DNA of 28,304 bases from Tubiluchus corallicola (lineage: Eukaryota; Priapulida; Priapulimorpha; Priapulimorphida; Tubiluchidae), in the NCBI GenBank assembly GCA_030141605.1, contig JAQGDQ010000860.1, forward strand, positions 1 through 28,304. The letters run 5' to 3'. Position numbers and translations under genes: made by a program. Of this stretch, positions 1-8,890 are shown one piece after another. Position 1 is the stretch's first letter, and every line of letters begins with the position of its first letter. The notes under the pieces are model-generated. The model was not told the origin of the DNA. It was given only the letters and a program-made list of their open reading frames with translations, and ran no database searches.

Positions 1-525
1 CGTTTGTTCCGCATGCTGTTTGGTCAAAATTTCGAAAAAATCGCGAGTTGGGTCCGGGAAAAAAATAATTGCAGAAATTAATAAACATTGAATGAGGGAT
101 GAGAATTTTCCGCGGAATTCTGAGTTTTTGGAAGACCAGTAGTACCATTTTTGTAAATCGTTTAAATTCGTTGAGAAAATTTTTACGGACCCAGTTCATT
201 ATTTCACAAACTGACCGCTAGTTGGCAGGCCGTCACTTTGTTTACGTCACGTACATCAGTGTAAACACGTGTATATCTCTATGTATAAAAATATAGAATC
301 AATTGTGCGGAGTTATTTGAGTCAATTGCAGACAGTTTTTATATACTTTTGCATAGGAGCGGCCAGTACTTAGGCGTTTTTGAGACAATTAGGTATCGTG
401 TATCCTTGATAGTTGGGTATTTTAAATTATGCATGAAACAAGGTAATTGATATTTTAAGTCCACTTAGAGGCTCTCAACGGCCTACATGGCCCCCAAACC
501 CCACGGCCTGTTTCAGAGTTTTTTG
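1..525. repeat. Left arm of a ~525-bp inverted repeat (fold-back)
   Basis: Read backwards and complemented, this segment matches 1342-1860 almost base for base. The match includes the ACGTGTATATCTC block near 266, the region around GGTATCGTGTATCC near 391, and the CCACGGCCTGTTTCAGAG block near 502. The outer end is cut by the start of the window, so the arm may be longer. The arms enclose about 815 bp. This is the architecture of a fold-back or MITE-like element. No transposase or coding content is visible. Confidence 0.85.
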
Positions 526-613
526 CATTTTGTCATTCTCATCCCTGTTACTGGATAATTGTCTGTATTTTACTGATATTATAGTAAGATGCTGTGCAGA
601 AATTAATAAACCT

Positions 614-1344
614 TGAGGAGTACCGACGAGTTAATTAGATGTTCTATTTTTGGCAATTTTTGCTTAGAAAACTGCTGACGCAAAGCCATTGTTGTGATGT
701 CATCCATTATACTCTGTCTATAATCTTATAACTTTAATTCAGTAAAAGCTGCTACTGGCTTTGCGTTGTAAATGAGGACTATGTAGGATGTTCGTGCATC
801 ATTGATTATATGTGTATTTATATGCAAAATTTTTTGCGGGGCCTTTGCTAGTCTTACTATAACATCAGTAAACATGCAGATAATTATCCAGTAAAGAAAT
901 ACAAATGCAAATACAATATGTGCGCTTACATGGAAAATCGTCCATAAAACTGCAAATTTAAGCATTTCTCAGTTATTTACATATCTTGCAGATCATTTTG
1001 ACACCTAGCTCATCGCTCTATGTTATTTGTGCTCAAAAAATAAAAAAATTCGACATTTTACCAAATTTTTGGCATTCTACTTTGAAGCATCATAACTTAG
1101 TTTCAACAATGCCGACTTATGTACGGTTTCGGTTTGCAAGTACACAAATGATTTTTGGTCTGGTATTGTGCCAGATCATCCCAGATGTACAGCGAAGATG
1201 TCCGGACATTTGAGTAGCAGCAGCTACAACGCATGCTTTACTTTCTTATTTGTATGCTAGTCAAATGAAATATTATTATATAACAAGCAGCACGGGTTAT
1301 CCCTTTAGTCCATACGGTCATTAAAAAAATGACATTCAAAACTC
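614..1344 (+). repeat. Repeat unit A (first copy of a ~0.73-kb direct repeat)
   Basis: This unit lies between the two inverted arms and is repeated at 1970-2694 in the same orientation with scattered substitutions and small indels. It runs from the GACGAGTTAATTAGATGTT block to the block containing CCATACGGTCATTA. Short open frames exist on both strands but differ between copies through indels, so I read it as non-coding. A ~45-bp stretch at 545-590 is also an inverted match to about 857-900 inside the unit. Confidence 0.85.
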
Positions 1345-1860
1345 TGAAACAGGCCGTGGGGTTTGGCGGCCACGTAGGCCGTTGAGAGCCTCTAAGTGGA
1401 CTTAAAATATCAATTACCTTGTTTCATGCATAATTTAAAATACCCAACTATCAAGGATACACGATACCTAATTGTCTCAAAAACGCCTAAGTACTGGCCG
1501 CTCCTATGCAAAAGTATATAAAAACTGTCTGCAATTGACTCAAATAACTCCGCACAATTGATTCTATATTTTTATACATAGAGATATACACGTGTTTACA
1601 CTGATGTACGTGACGTAAACAAAGTGACGGCCTGCCAACTAGCGGTCAGTTTGTGAAATAATGAACTGGGTCCGTAAAAATTTTCTCAACGAATTTAAAC
1701 GATTTACAAAAATGGTACTACTGGTCTTCCAAAAACTCAGAATTCCGCGGAAAATTCTCATCCCTCATTCAATGTTTATTAATTTCTGCAATTATTTTTT
1801 TCCCGGACCCAACTCGCGATTTTTTCGAAATTTTGACCAAACAGCATGCGGAAAAAACGT
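1342..1860. repeat. Right arm of the inverted repeat
   Basis: This is the reverse complement of 1-525. The transition from unit A into the arm is at the motif CATTCAAAACTCTGAAAC. The bases after the outer end (1861-1969) are not repeated in the window and lead into unit A'. The open frame at 1661-1903 here has no recognisable similarity. Confidence 0.85.
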
Positions 1861-1969
1861 TCTAGCGGCACCTGGTGGGACTCTCGTAAGGAGATATATA
1901 TAGCTCTTCAGAAAGAGGAAGAACGGGGCTACACGATGGTGTAGGCTATATGTTAGGACACGTCCATCG

Positions 1970-2694
1970 AGAGGAGTGACGACGAGTTAATTAGATGTTC
2001 AATTTTTGGCAATTTTCGCTTAGAAAACTGCTGACGCATTCCATTGTTCTGACGTCATCCATTGTACTCTGTCTATAACTTTAATTCAGTAAAAGCTGCT
2101 AACTGGCTTTGCATTATAAGTGAGGACTGTGTAGGATGTTCGCGTATTATTGATTATAAGTGTATTTATATGCAAAATTTTTTGCGGGGTCTTTGCTAGT
2201 CTTACTATAACATCAGTAAAACACAGATAATTATCCAGTAAAGAAAATACAAATGCAAATACAATATGTGCGCTTACATGGAAAAATCGTCCATAAAACT
2301 GCAATTAAGCATTTCTAGTTATTTACATATCTTGCAGATCATTTTGACACCTAGCTCATCGCTCTATGTTATTTGTAAACAAAAAAATAAAAAAATTGAC
2401 ATTTTACCAAATTTTTGGTGCATTCTACTTTGAAGCATCATAACTTAGTTTCAACAATGCCGACTTATGTACGGTTTCGGTTTGCAAGTACACAAATGAT
2501 TTTTTGGTCTGGTATTGTGCCAGATCATCCCAGATGTACAGCGAAGATGTCCGGACATTTGAGTAGCAGCAGCTACAACGCATGCTTCTTACTTTCTTAT
2601 TTGTATGCTAGTCAAATGAAATATTATTATATAACAAGCAGCACGGGTTATCCCTAGTCCATACGGTCATTAAAAAAATGACATTCAAAACACT
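1970..2694 (+). repeat. Repeat unit A' (second copy of the direct repeat)
   Basis: This is a direct repeat of 614-1344. At its right end unit A runs into the inverted arm, while A' runs into unrelated sequence (ACTGAACTTTGTCTAC). A' is therefore the copy without arms on that side. No coding content is recognised. Confidence 0.85.
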
Positions 2695-3184
2695 GAACTT
2701 TGTCTACACATCGACATTTACTTTGCTTATGAAAATGAAGCGTCTGTATGAATATTTAGACATTGATGTGGACATTGAATGAAACGTTGTCTACCTTGAA
2801 ATGAAAAGATCTAGACTATAAAGCGGTATAAAAGTTAATTTTCTCAATAGCAGTTAAAATTCGACATAATTATTTTTACATTTCATTGCAACTGAGAAGG
2901 ACCAGCATTGGTCACTTGGTCAGCTGCCCCTTATTAAAAATACAAGTTTACTTACAGGCTCATGACATTTTTTAGGTGTATGTATATATATATATCATCT
3001 TTCAGCTCATGAATTCAGAATTACATGGCACACATAAAATATTAAAAGAAACCACAAAAGTCATTTACAATAGAAACATGTACAGTCTAGAGAAGACGCT
3101 TGCAAAATCATACCTAATTATTATTTCATTTATAATGCAGTCGACATCATGTGATTCAAGTGACTTGCTTTATTTGAAAATAAT
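2695..3184. other. Upstream region of the zinc-finger gene, no gene recognised
   Basis: AT-rich sequence with a short TA dinucleotide run near 2984-2996. It must contain the promoter or 5' UTR intron of the zinc-finger gene if transcription starts here. I see no convincing TATA box or coding exon. Confidence 0.4.
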
Positions 3185-3186
3185 TT

Positions 3187-3205
3187 GATTAATTTTTTCT
3201 TACAG
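3187..3205 (+). promoter_or_regulatory. Splice acceptor just upstream of the zinc-finger start codon
   Basis: A T-rich tract ending in TTTTTTCTTACAG closes at 3205, 30 nt before the ATG at 3236. It is either the 3' end of a 5' UTR intron or a trans-splice acceptor. It makes the 3236 ATG more likely than the in-frame ATG at 3185, which lies inside the tract. Confidence 0.65.
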
Positions 3206-3235
3206 AAAAAAACTTCGAAGTTTTTTTCATCAAAA

Positions 3236-4753
3236 ATGGATCGAGCTGTAATTCCTGCTGAAGTAAAAACTGAACTTGGTCATTCATATGATTCCATGAG
3301 GAATTGCATTAATGATGAAACAATAGATGATGATGATGATGATGATGATGTGCAAATTGACAATGCTGAAGTAAAAACAGAAAGTGATGTTGAAGCAATA
3401 GATGATGATGATGTGCAAATTGACAAAGTTCAAGCAAAAACAGAAAGTGATGTTGAAGCAATAGATGATGATGATGTGCAAATTGACAAAGTTCAAGCAA
3501 AAACAGAAAGCGATGTTGAAGCAGTTAATGCAGAAAACAACAGCAAATACAAAACAGCAGATTGTGATTTCCAAATGTGTGAAATGCTTATAAAAACCGG
3601 ACATGATGGCCTTGCAGGTAATGTGATGGAAAACAAGGACATCCGTAAAATATCACATGTGAGTGACAGACATAACCCTTTACATGTGAAAAGTGATTGC
3701 AGTGTCAAAGTGACTACAGCAGATAATTGTTTGAATGAAGATTCTAGATTCACACATGACAAACTTCAAACAACTGTAAATCATACAAGAAAAGAGTCAC
3801 CATCATTCAATCTTCAGTCTGATTTAGCTGCTAGACACAATGAAAATGTAGCTGCTTCTACCCACGAACCACCAAAAACACATCTTCTGAGCAAAGCAAA
3901 AAAAATGTCTTTCATATGTGAGCAATGCGGTGCTGTATTAGCAAGTAAGCATGGTTTGAAATGGCATTTGAAAATACATTCTGGAGAAAAACCTTTTACA
4001 TGTAGTCATTGCGATGCCGCATTCACTACGTCAAGTCATCTGAAAGTACATATGAGAGTTCACACTGGAGAAAAACCATTTAAGTGTGTTCAGTGTGGTG
4101 CCGCATTTACAACGTCAAGTTATCTAAAAGTACATTCAAGAATTCACACTGGAGAGAAACCTTTTTTGTGTAGTCAATGCGGTGCTGCATTTACTGGGTC
4201 AAGCTCTCTGATAGTACATTCCAGAAGCCACACTGGTGAAAAACCATGCAAGTGCAGTCAATGTAATGCTGCCTTTATTTCTGCCAGCCATCTGAAGAGA
4301 CACTTAAGAGCTTGTACAGGAGAAAGATCTTTTAAGTGTAGTCATTGTGACGCTGCGTTTACTCAACATAGCTATTTGAAAAGGCATTTAAGAACTCACA
4401 CGGGAGAAAAACCTTTTAAATGTAGTCAATGTGATGCCGCATTTTCTCAATCAGCCTATCTGAAAGCACATTCAAGAACTCACACTGGAGAAAAACCATT
4501 CAAGTGTAGTCTGTGTGATGCTGCGTTTACCCAAGCAGGTACTCTGAAAGTGCATTCACGAGTTCACACTGGAGAAAAACCATTAAAACTATTTAAGTGT
4601 AGTCAATGTGGTGCTACGTTTGGTGGGTCGAATGATTTGAAGAGACATTTGAGAATTCACACCGGAGAAAAACCTTTTTGTTGCAGTCAGTGTGGTTCAT
4701 CATTTACTCAGGCAGGCAGTCTAAAGAGACATTTGAGACTTCACGCTAAATAA
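3236..4753 (+). CDS. C2H2 zinc-finger protein, ten tandem fingers, acidic repeat N-terminus
   Basis: This encodes a 505-residue protein if it starts at the ATG after the splice acceptor (3236). Residues about 31-110 are acidic: an Asp run (GAT codons), then 21-residue repeats containing AKTESDVEAIDDDDVQID. Two VKTE tetrapeptides fit the SUMO-acceptor consensus. Residues about 110-225 are low-similarity linker. Ten C2H2 fingers run from about 226 to the C-terminus, joined mostly by HTGEKP linkers, as in sequence-specific DNA-binding proteins. Finger 5 has Cys for the last zinc-ligand His (HLRAC), and fingers 8-9 are separated by an extra LKL. There is no visible KRAB, BTB, SCAN or ZAD domain. 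By family knowledge it is a nuclear transcriptional regulator; the target is unknown. The coding exon is uninterrupted. The stop falls at the Glu codon of what would be another TGEKP linker, and finger debris follows, so the protein was probably longer. The orthologue is not recognised. Confidence 0.9.
   Translation: MDRAVIPAEVKTELGHSYDSMRNCINDETIDDDDDDDDVQIDNAEVKTESDVEAIDDDDVQIDKVQAKTESDVEAIDDDDVQIDKVQAKTESDVEAVNAENNSKYKTADCDFQMCEMLIKTGHDGLAGNVMENKDIRKISHVSDRHNPLHVKSDCSVKVTTADNCLNEDSRFTHDKLQTTVNHTRKESPSFNLQSDLAARHNENVAASTHEPPKTHLLSKAKKMSFICEQCGAVLASKHGLKWHLKIHSGEKPFTCSHCDAAFTTSSHLKVHMRVHTGEKPFKCVQCGAAFTTSSYLKVHSRIHTGEKPFLCSQCGAAFTGSSSLIVHSRSHTGEKPCKCSQCNAAFISASHLKRHLRACTGERSFKCSHCDAAFTQHSYLKRHLRTHTGEKPFKCSQCDAAFSQSAYLKAHSRTHTGEKPFKCSLCDAAFTQAGTLKVHSRVHTGEKPLKLFKCSQCGATFGGSNDLKRHLRIHTGEKPFCCSQCGSSFTQAGSLKRHLRLHAK
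3322..3525 (+). repeat. In-frame 63-bp tandem repeat in the zinc-finger gene
   Basis: The block AAAGTGATGTTGAAGC recurs at 3381, 3444 and 3507, exactly 63 bp (21 codons) apart. A diverged first copy carries an expanded GAT run. It encodes the acidic repeats near the N-terminus. Confidence 0.9.
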
Positions 4754-4930
4754 AAGCCTTTTGTAAATGTTTAGTGTCAGGATGTGCTGATTTTAAATGG
4801 GCGTCTAACATGAAATGACATTTAAGAATATACACTGGAGAAAGTATTTCTAAATGCTCCAATTGCAATGTTGTTTTTGCTTTGCTTTTCCGACATTTTT
4901 GCGTCATCCAATCAAAAGCCTCCTGCAAGA
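4754..4930 (+). pseudogene. Decayed zinc-finger codons downstream of the stop
   Basis: After the TAA at 4751-4753 the sequence still resembles finger repeats. AAG CCT TTT matches the KPF of a linker. In a shifted frame there are Cys codons and an interrupted histidine region, a degenerate H-x3-Y TGE linker, and a SKCSNCNVVF-like start of another finger. Stops and a frameshift break it. It therefore looks like one to two former fingers lost from the C-terminus. Confidence 0.65.
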
Positions 4931-5215
4931 AGTTATTTACGTATGAAAAACTTGAAATGTAGTAGTTTTTGCTTCAACTGAAGAACAATGCGAAGTGGAA
5001 TGATGTAAATTGTAGATTTCCTTGCGTTGTGATGCATTTCATTAAAAAGAATGTGTTTTTCTATGCTGATTTCTAACTTATAATAATTTCTATTTGCACA
5101 TTCTCATAGTTTCGTAATTTCACTACGATAATATCAACAAACAAGTTTAATAGCTGCTGTTTCTATAGGGTAGCTGAGGAAACAAAATCTTTGTTAATTT
5201 GGTTTATGTGTCTCT

Positions 5216-5221
5216 AATAAA
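5216..5221 (+). terminator. Candidate polyadenylation signal AATAAA
   Basis: An AATAAA hexamer lies about 460 nt after the zinc-finger stop and before the MITE at 5338. It is a plausible 3' end for that gene. Only the hexamer is seen. Confidence 0.4.
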
Positions 5222-5337
5222 GAACTGTCTCCAATATCTACTCTGTTGAAGACTGAGAAACTGTATCAATGTGCTGTTGAGGTACTGTCTCCCAACCAGA
5301 GATGCGCAGTTATCACTTTCTCTTTAACCAGTGAATA

Positions 5338-5814
5338 CAGTCAACCTCGGCCGTAAGGGACATTATTCGCTTATAAGGGACCACCAACACCGGTTCCAAT
5401 TTTTCGTAAAGTATTTCCTTAAAGAAATTTTCGTGTATAAGGTACTCGGATATAAGCGACTTTCGGTTATAAGGGACAGACGATATCTTTAGGTTCCGCG
5501 TAATAGAAACCCAGGTAAATAACCTCACATATAAGGGATCAAAGCAAAATTGATGGATTTCTAACCTCAATTTTTCGCAAACTCGGCTTTCAAACAGCTC
5601 GGTTTCCTTGGTCACATACATCTCGCATCGCTAAAGGAGCTTCCTACATACCGTTTGCACTGAATGTGTAGCAATAATCCATAAAAATATGGATAAAAGA
5701 AAGAACACGTCTAGATACACCCACAGTGTGACTCAGCTTCGCCTATAAGGCAAATCGGATAAAAGGGACGACTTTTTCCGGTCTGGAGGTGTCCCTTATA
5801 TCCGAGGTTGACAG
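5338..5814. mobile_element. TA-flanked pogo/Tc1-mariner type MITE, 477 bp
   Basis: The two ends are inverted repeats: CAGTCAACCTCGG...AAGGGAC at the left and GTCCCTTATATCCGAGGTTGACAG at the right, with one or two mismatches. TA dinucleotides lie on both sides (5336-5337 and 5815-5816). TA target-site duplication and CAGT-type ends are known for the pogo/Tigger branch of Tc1/mariner. The ATAAGGGA core of the terminal repeat recurs several times inside (near 5373, 5470, 5532 and 5763). No transposase is encoded, so it is non-autonomous. Confidence 0.85.
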
Positions 5815-6033
5815 TACAAGAAACAACACGGGTACAAATTTGTGCTGACAAATCCGGGAAAAATCTTCACAAGAGCAAGTGAAAATATGGAAGCTTCCTA
5901 TGTGTGCCCTATTGTAAAAAAACCTTTTTTTGTATGAAGCTGGGAATTATAATCACTAATCAATAATAAATTATTAGCCCCCTTTGAAAACAAAGGAATT
6001 TTGCTTTTAGTCTTTTAACCCCTCAATGACAAC

Positions 6034-6254
6034 CCACACAAAACGATGTATGTACATCACTCCACTACAATCCCCATCACACAAAACGATGTATGTACAT
6101 CACTCCACTACAATCCCCATCACACAAAACGATGTATGTACATCACTCCACTACAATCCCCATCACACAAAACGATGTATGTACATCACTCCACTACAAT
6201 CCCCATCACACAAAACGATGTATGTACATCACTCCACTACAATCCCCATCACAC
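6034..6254. repeat. 43-bp tandem repeat, five copies
   Basis: The motif AAACGATGTATGTACATCAC begins at 6041, 6084, 6127, 6170 and 6213, exactly 43 bp apart and nearly without substitution. The period is not a multiple of three. The long open frames over it in all three forward phases are a side effect of the repeat lacking stops, not a gene. Confidence 0.95.
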
Positions 6255-6502
6255 CAGACCACGAAGGTGCAAACTATCATGACAAAACAAAAAGTACTGA
6301 AATTTGGGTAACAAATTGCTGTACGAACAACTGAAAATTTTACCTTACCCGGCTTTTACATGCCATAATTACCCATAAGATCCGCAAAGTTACGCATCAA
6401 AAATCTGCATTTCTGTGAACAATTCACTATTCAGCAAAGTATTATAGCCATCTTACCTTACGTTACCTTATGTTGGTTTGGCAAGGTAATCTTCTAGCCA
6501 AA

Positions 6503-6645
6503 TCATGTACACAAGTTCGAGTCTGTATCTTCAAAGGAGAACTTGTAATTGTAGACCATCTCTTCCCCAGCCCAGTGCTTGTTCAATCTTCTCTTAAATA
6601 CATCTACACTTGATACGCATATGGCATCGCTGGGTAAACCAGTCT
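6503..6645 (-). pseudogene. Fragment of a non-LTR retrotransposon reverse transcriptase C-terminus
   Basis: The minus-strand reading contains GLPSDAICVSSVDVFKRRL followed by NKHW and VYNY. This resembles the tail of many non-LTR reverse transcriptase proteins, in which an LP..VV..PSV..FK..LDKHW segment follows the thumb region. Only about 45 codons remain and no palm motif (such as YADD) is visible, so it is a 3' scrap. The assignment rests on remembered family pattern, not on a search. Confidence 0.5.
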
Positions 6646-6699
6646 GTAAAAAACCAATATAATAGACTATAAGATAACCAGTTTGATTTGGTTTCATCC

Positions 6700-8165
6700 G
6701 ACTGATGTAACAAAGTGGTGTTAATTAAAAGCAATTCGTAAATCATAGTCAGTGTAGGTAATGGTGAACGCTAGATAGTGCCACTTTTAGAATACCCTCA
6801 TCATAGTCGTTATTTATCACGAAGCACACTCGAAATGGATAAGTCGCAGAAAAACGCCGTTTCCACGAATTACAAAAGTCGGAAATAATGCGGTGCACGC
6901 AATTTTGGAGAATTGACAGATTTGATGACAGAGGGTTGGACCAATAAAAGAAGCGTGCGAATCTTTTGCTTTAAAATTTATGGTTTGTCATTTGAGTTAA
7001 AGAGCTGTTTTACTTTCAATTATATAATCGCATTCCAGTTATATTATCGTTATTATATGCGTGATTTGTGTGTTAAGAAAACTACTTTTAGCAAAGCATT
7101 ATTGTAACAGTTAAATATTGTGTATAAGAAATTGTGCTTAGTTTCAACGTTGTATTATTGTGCAAATGTAATGAGCTTCATCAGTAATCTAGAATATTTG
7201 CCATCATCACTTCTGGGAATCTGTAGCATTGTTACAACCCTGGGGCTTCAATAAGACTTAAGACTTAACGTGCTAAATAGCACCAACTTGCGAGCAATCA
7301 AAGCTTTTATGTGTAGAACGATAATCTGCACATTGGTAAAAGCCGCATTGACCGGACAGCAGTGAAGAGCATTGGCAGTTTTGCGCTTTTAGCCTGTCAC
7401 CATAGTTTTGCTTCTTTTTGTTAAGTTTATTTGTTAAGAATACTAAGTTTCTGTAATTATCTCAGTTCTTCTTCAGAGAATTGCAAATGTTTGAATTGCT
7501 AGATGTTGCTAAAGTCATGTAGAAAAGGTGAAGTCATTGAATTTGAACTGCATTATATGTGCTTGCAAACCTAGACCGCCCATAAGTTGGCATCGTTAAA
7601 ACTACGTTATGATGCCTCAAATTAGAATTCACAAAAAGTTAGGTCAAATGCCATTTTTTATTTATTTTAAAAAATTCTGAACATTTTGGACTTTTGTAGT
7701 CTAGCATCAAAATATCAAGAAAATGTTCAAAAAGTATTTAAAATCTAATTTTATAACACCGTACTCACTTGTCTGGCGAAAAGTCTTGAAGTCTTGAATA
7801 ATATACTTCTAAAAGTCTTTGACGACATACTAGAAGTTTGGGGTGTGCATGGTTAGTATGCATGCTGAGAAGAGCAACTTGCTAATTGGTGGTGGGATTA
7901 GAGGTTATGAAAGAAGGTTATTAAGCAAGCAAAACAAACATGGTGGGTGCAGACTAAAAACACAGTTAGATTTACACACAGGTTAGGTGTGATATCACCC
8001 TCACGGTAGAAACAACGGAGGGGCTAGTGATTTCTCTAAAGTTTGTTCCACAAGCGAAAACTAGTACTGCAAATGTAAAAAACTTGTTTTTTCAAACTTC
8101 GGTAGTAACTTATGCAAGCAGTCATTTTGTTTCTGGTTTTTCTCTTGTCAAGACGAGATCTTCAA
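6700..8165. other. AT-rich intergenic stretch, no gene recognised
   Basis: No frame shows similarity that I recognise. Near 7230-7265 a GGGGCTTCAATAAGACTTAAGACTT-like segment with a short repeated tail resembles LINE/SINE 3' ends, but this is weak. Nothing else is supported. Confidence 0.3.
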
Positions 8166-8283
8166 AATGTAACTGCCATCTACTGGTTTTAAACATAACT
8201 TCAATGTGTTCTTGCAAAATCCATAGCAACTAATGTTTGTGCGGTTACTAAGTTGTTCAAGTAGGAATGCGACAAAAAACAAA

Positions 8284-8510
8284 GGCTTCTTCATCGGCTC
8301 CATACCTGTTGACATCACTAAACCTGCATAAGAAGTCTATGACTTCTTCATTGGCTCCATACCTGTTGACATCACTAAACCTGCGTAAGAAGTCTATGAC
8401 TTCTTCATCGGCTCCATACCTGTTGACATCACTAAACCTGCGTAAGAAGTCTATGACTTCTTCATTGGCTCCATACCTGTTGACATCACTAAACCTGCGT
8501 AAAAGAAACC
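8284..8510. repeat. 57-bp tandem repeat, four copies
   Basis: Units begin at about 8284, 8341, 8398 and 8455 with two or three substitutions. The period is 19 codons, and the array is open on both strands: forward SAPYLLTSLNLRKKS and reverse RRFSDVNRYGADEEVID. On the minus strand each unit has an acceptor-like TTACGCAG and, 18 nt later, a donor-like AACAG/GTATGG. I cannot tell a repeated exon from a minisatellite, and I favour a minisatellite. Confidence 0.85.
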
Positions 8511-8571
8511 AAAAGAAAGGTTATTCTCTTACAAATTTTAGGTAAGCATATAACTCCTTTGAGAGATCTAC

Positions 8572-8793
8572 TCAACAGTCATCGAGCGAGTGAACTGGTT
8601 TATCGCACATGATGCATTTTCTTCGATAAGATTTGGGTTGTGAAGTGTTAGCTTGAGTTGAGTCCTTAACCGGCCGAGTACTACGTAACTGGCGTGACTG
8701 TAATTCAGGCTTTTGGTTCACAGTGATTTTATTGTGTCGCTTTGCTATGATGCTGTTTGTATCGAAGGATTGTAAGAGCAAGATTAATTGCAT
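8572..8793 (-). pseudogene. Possible retrotransposon Gag zinc-knuckle remnant
   Basis: A 73-codon minus-strand open frame ends in CIMCDKPVHSLDDC. This fits the CCHC zinc-knuckle spacing C-x2-C-x4-H-x4-C exactly and is preceded by a basic stretch (KSYRRK). Such a CxxC....H.LxxC segment is typical of Gag-like proteins, notably BEL/Pao elements. The frame stops immediately after the knuckle and no protease or reverse transcriptase follows, so it is at best a fragment. It lies just upstream of the DLGAP5-like gene on the opposite strand. Confidence 0.4.
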
Positions 8794-8859
8794 AATAATA
8801 AAACTGAATTCGTATTAGGTCTCGTAATAACTGCGTAGTAGAGGAAATTATCCTGAAAG

Positions 8860-8876
8860 TTTATTACTTGTTTCAG
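8860..8876 (+). promoter_or_regulatory. Splice acceptor just upstream of the DLGAP5-like start codon
   Basis: The sequence TTTATTACTTGTTTCAG ends 14 nt before the ATG at 8891. It fits either a 5' UTR intron or trans-splicing. No matching upstream 5' exon is recognised. Confidence 0.65.
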
Positions 8877-8890
8877 TTTGTGCTGTAAAG

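Noticed and set aside
6026-6334. Overlapping long open frames in all three forward phases
   Set aside because: They are the same stop-free 43-bp tandem repeat read in three frames; the period is not a multiple of three.
6505-6525. tRNA T-loop-like GTTCGAGTC
   Set aside because: No acceptor, D or anticodon stems can be paired around it.
6905-7110. 64-codon forward frame and other short frames between 6.7 and 8.2 kb
   Set aside because: AT-rich, no motif, no splice support; length expected by chance.
8173-8186. Minus-strand CCAGTAGATGGCAG, a fit to the CTCF core motif
   Set aside because: A single unaided match; the related GCCATCT words elsewhere are at chance frequency, and CTCF presence in this organism is unknown.
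6034-8510. CRISPR-like reading of the tandem arrays
   Set aside because: The units are contiguous repeats without unique spacers in a eukaryotic context.
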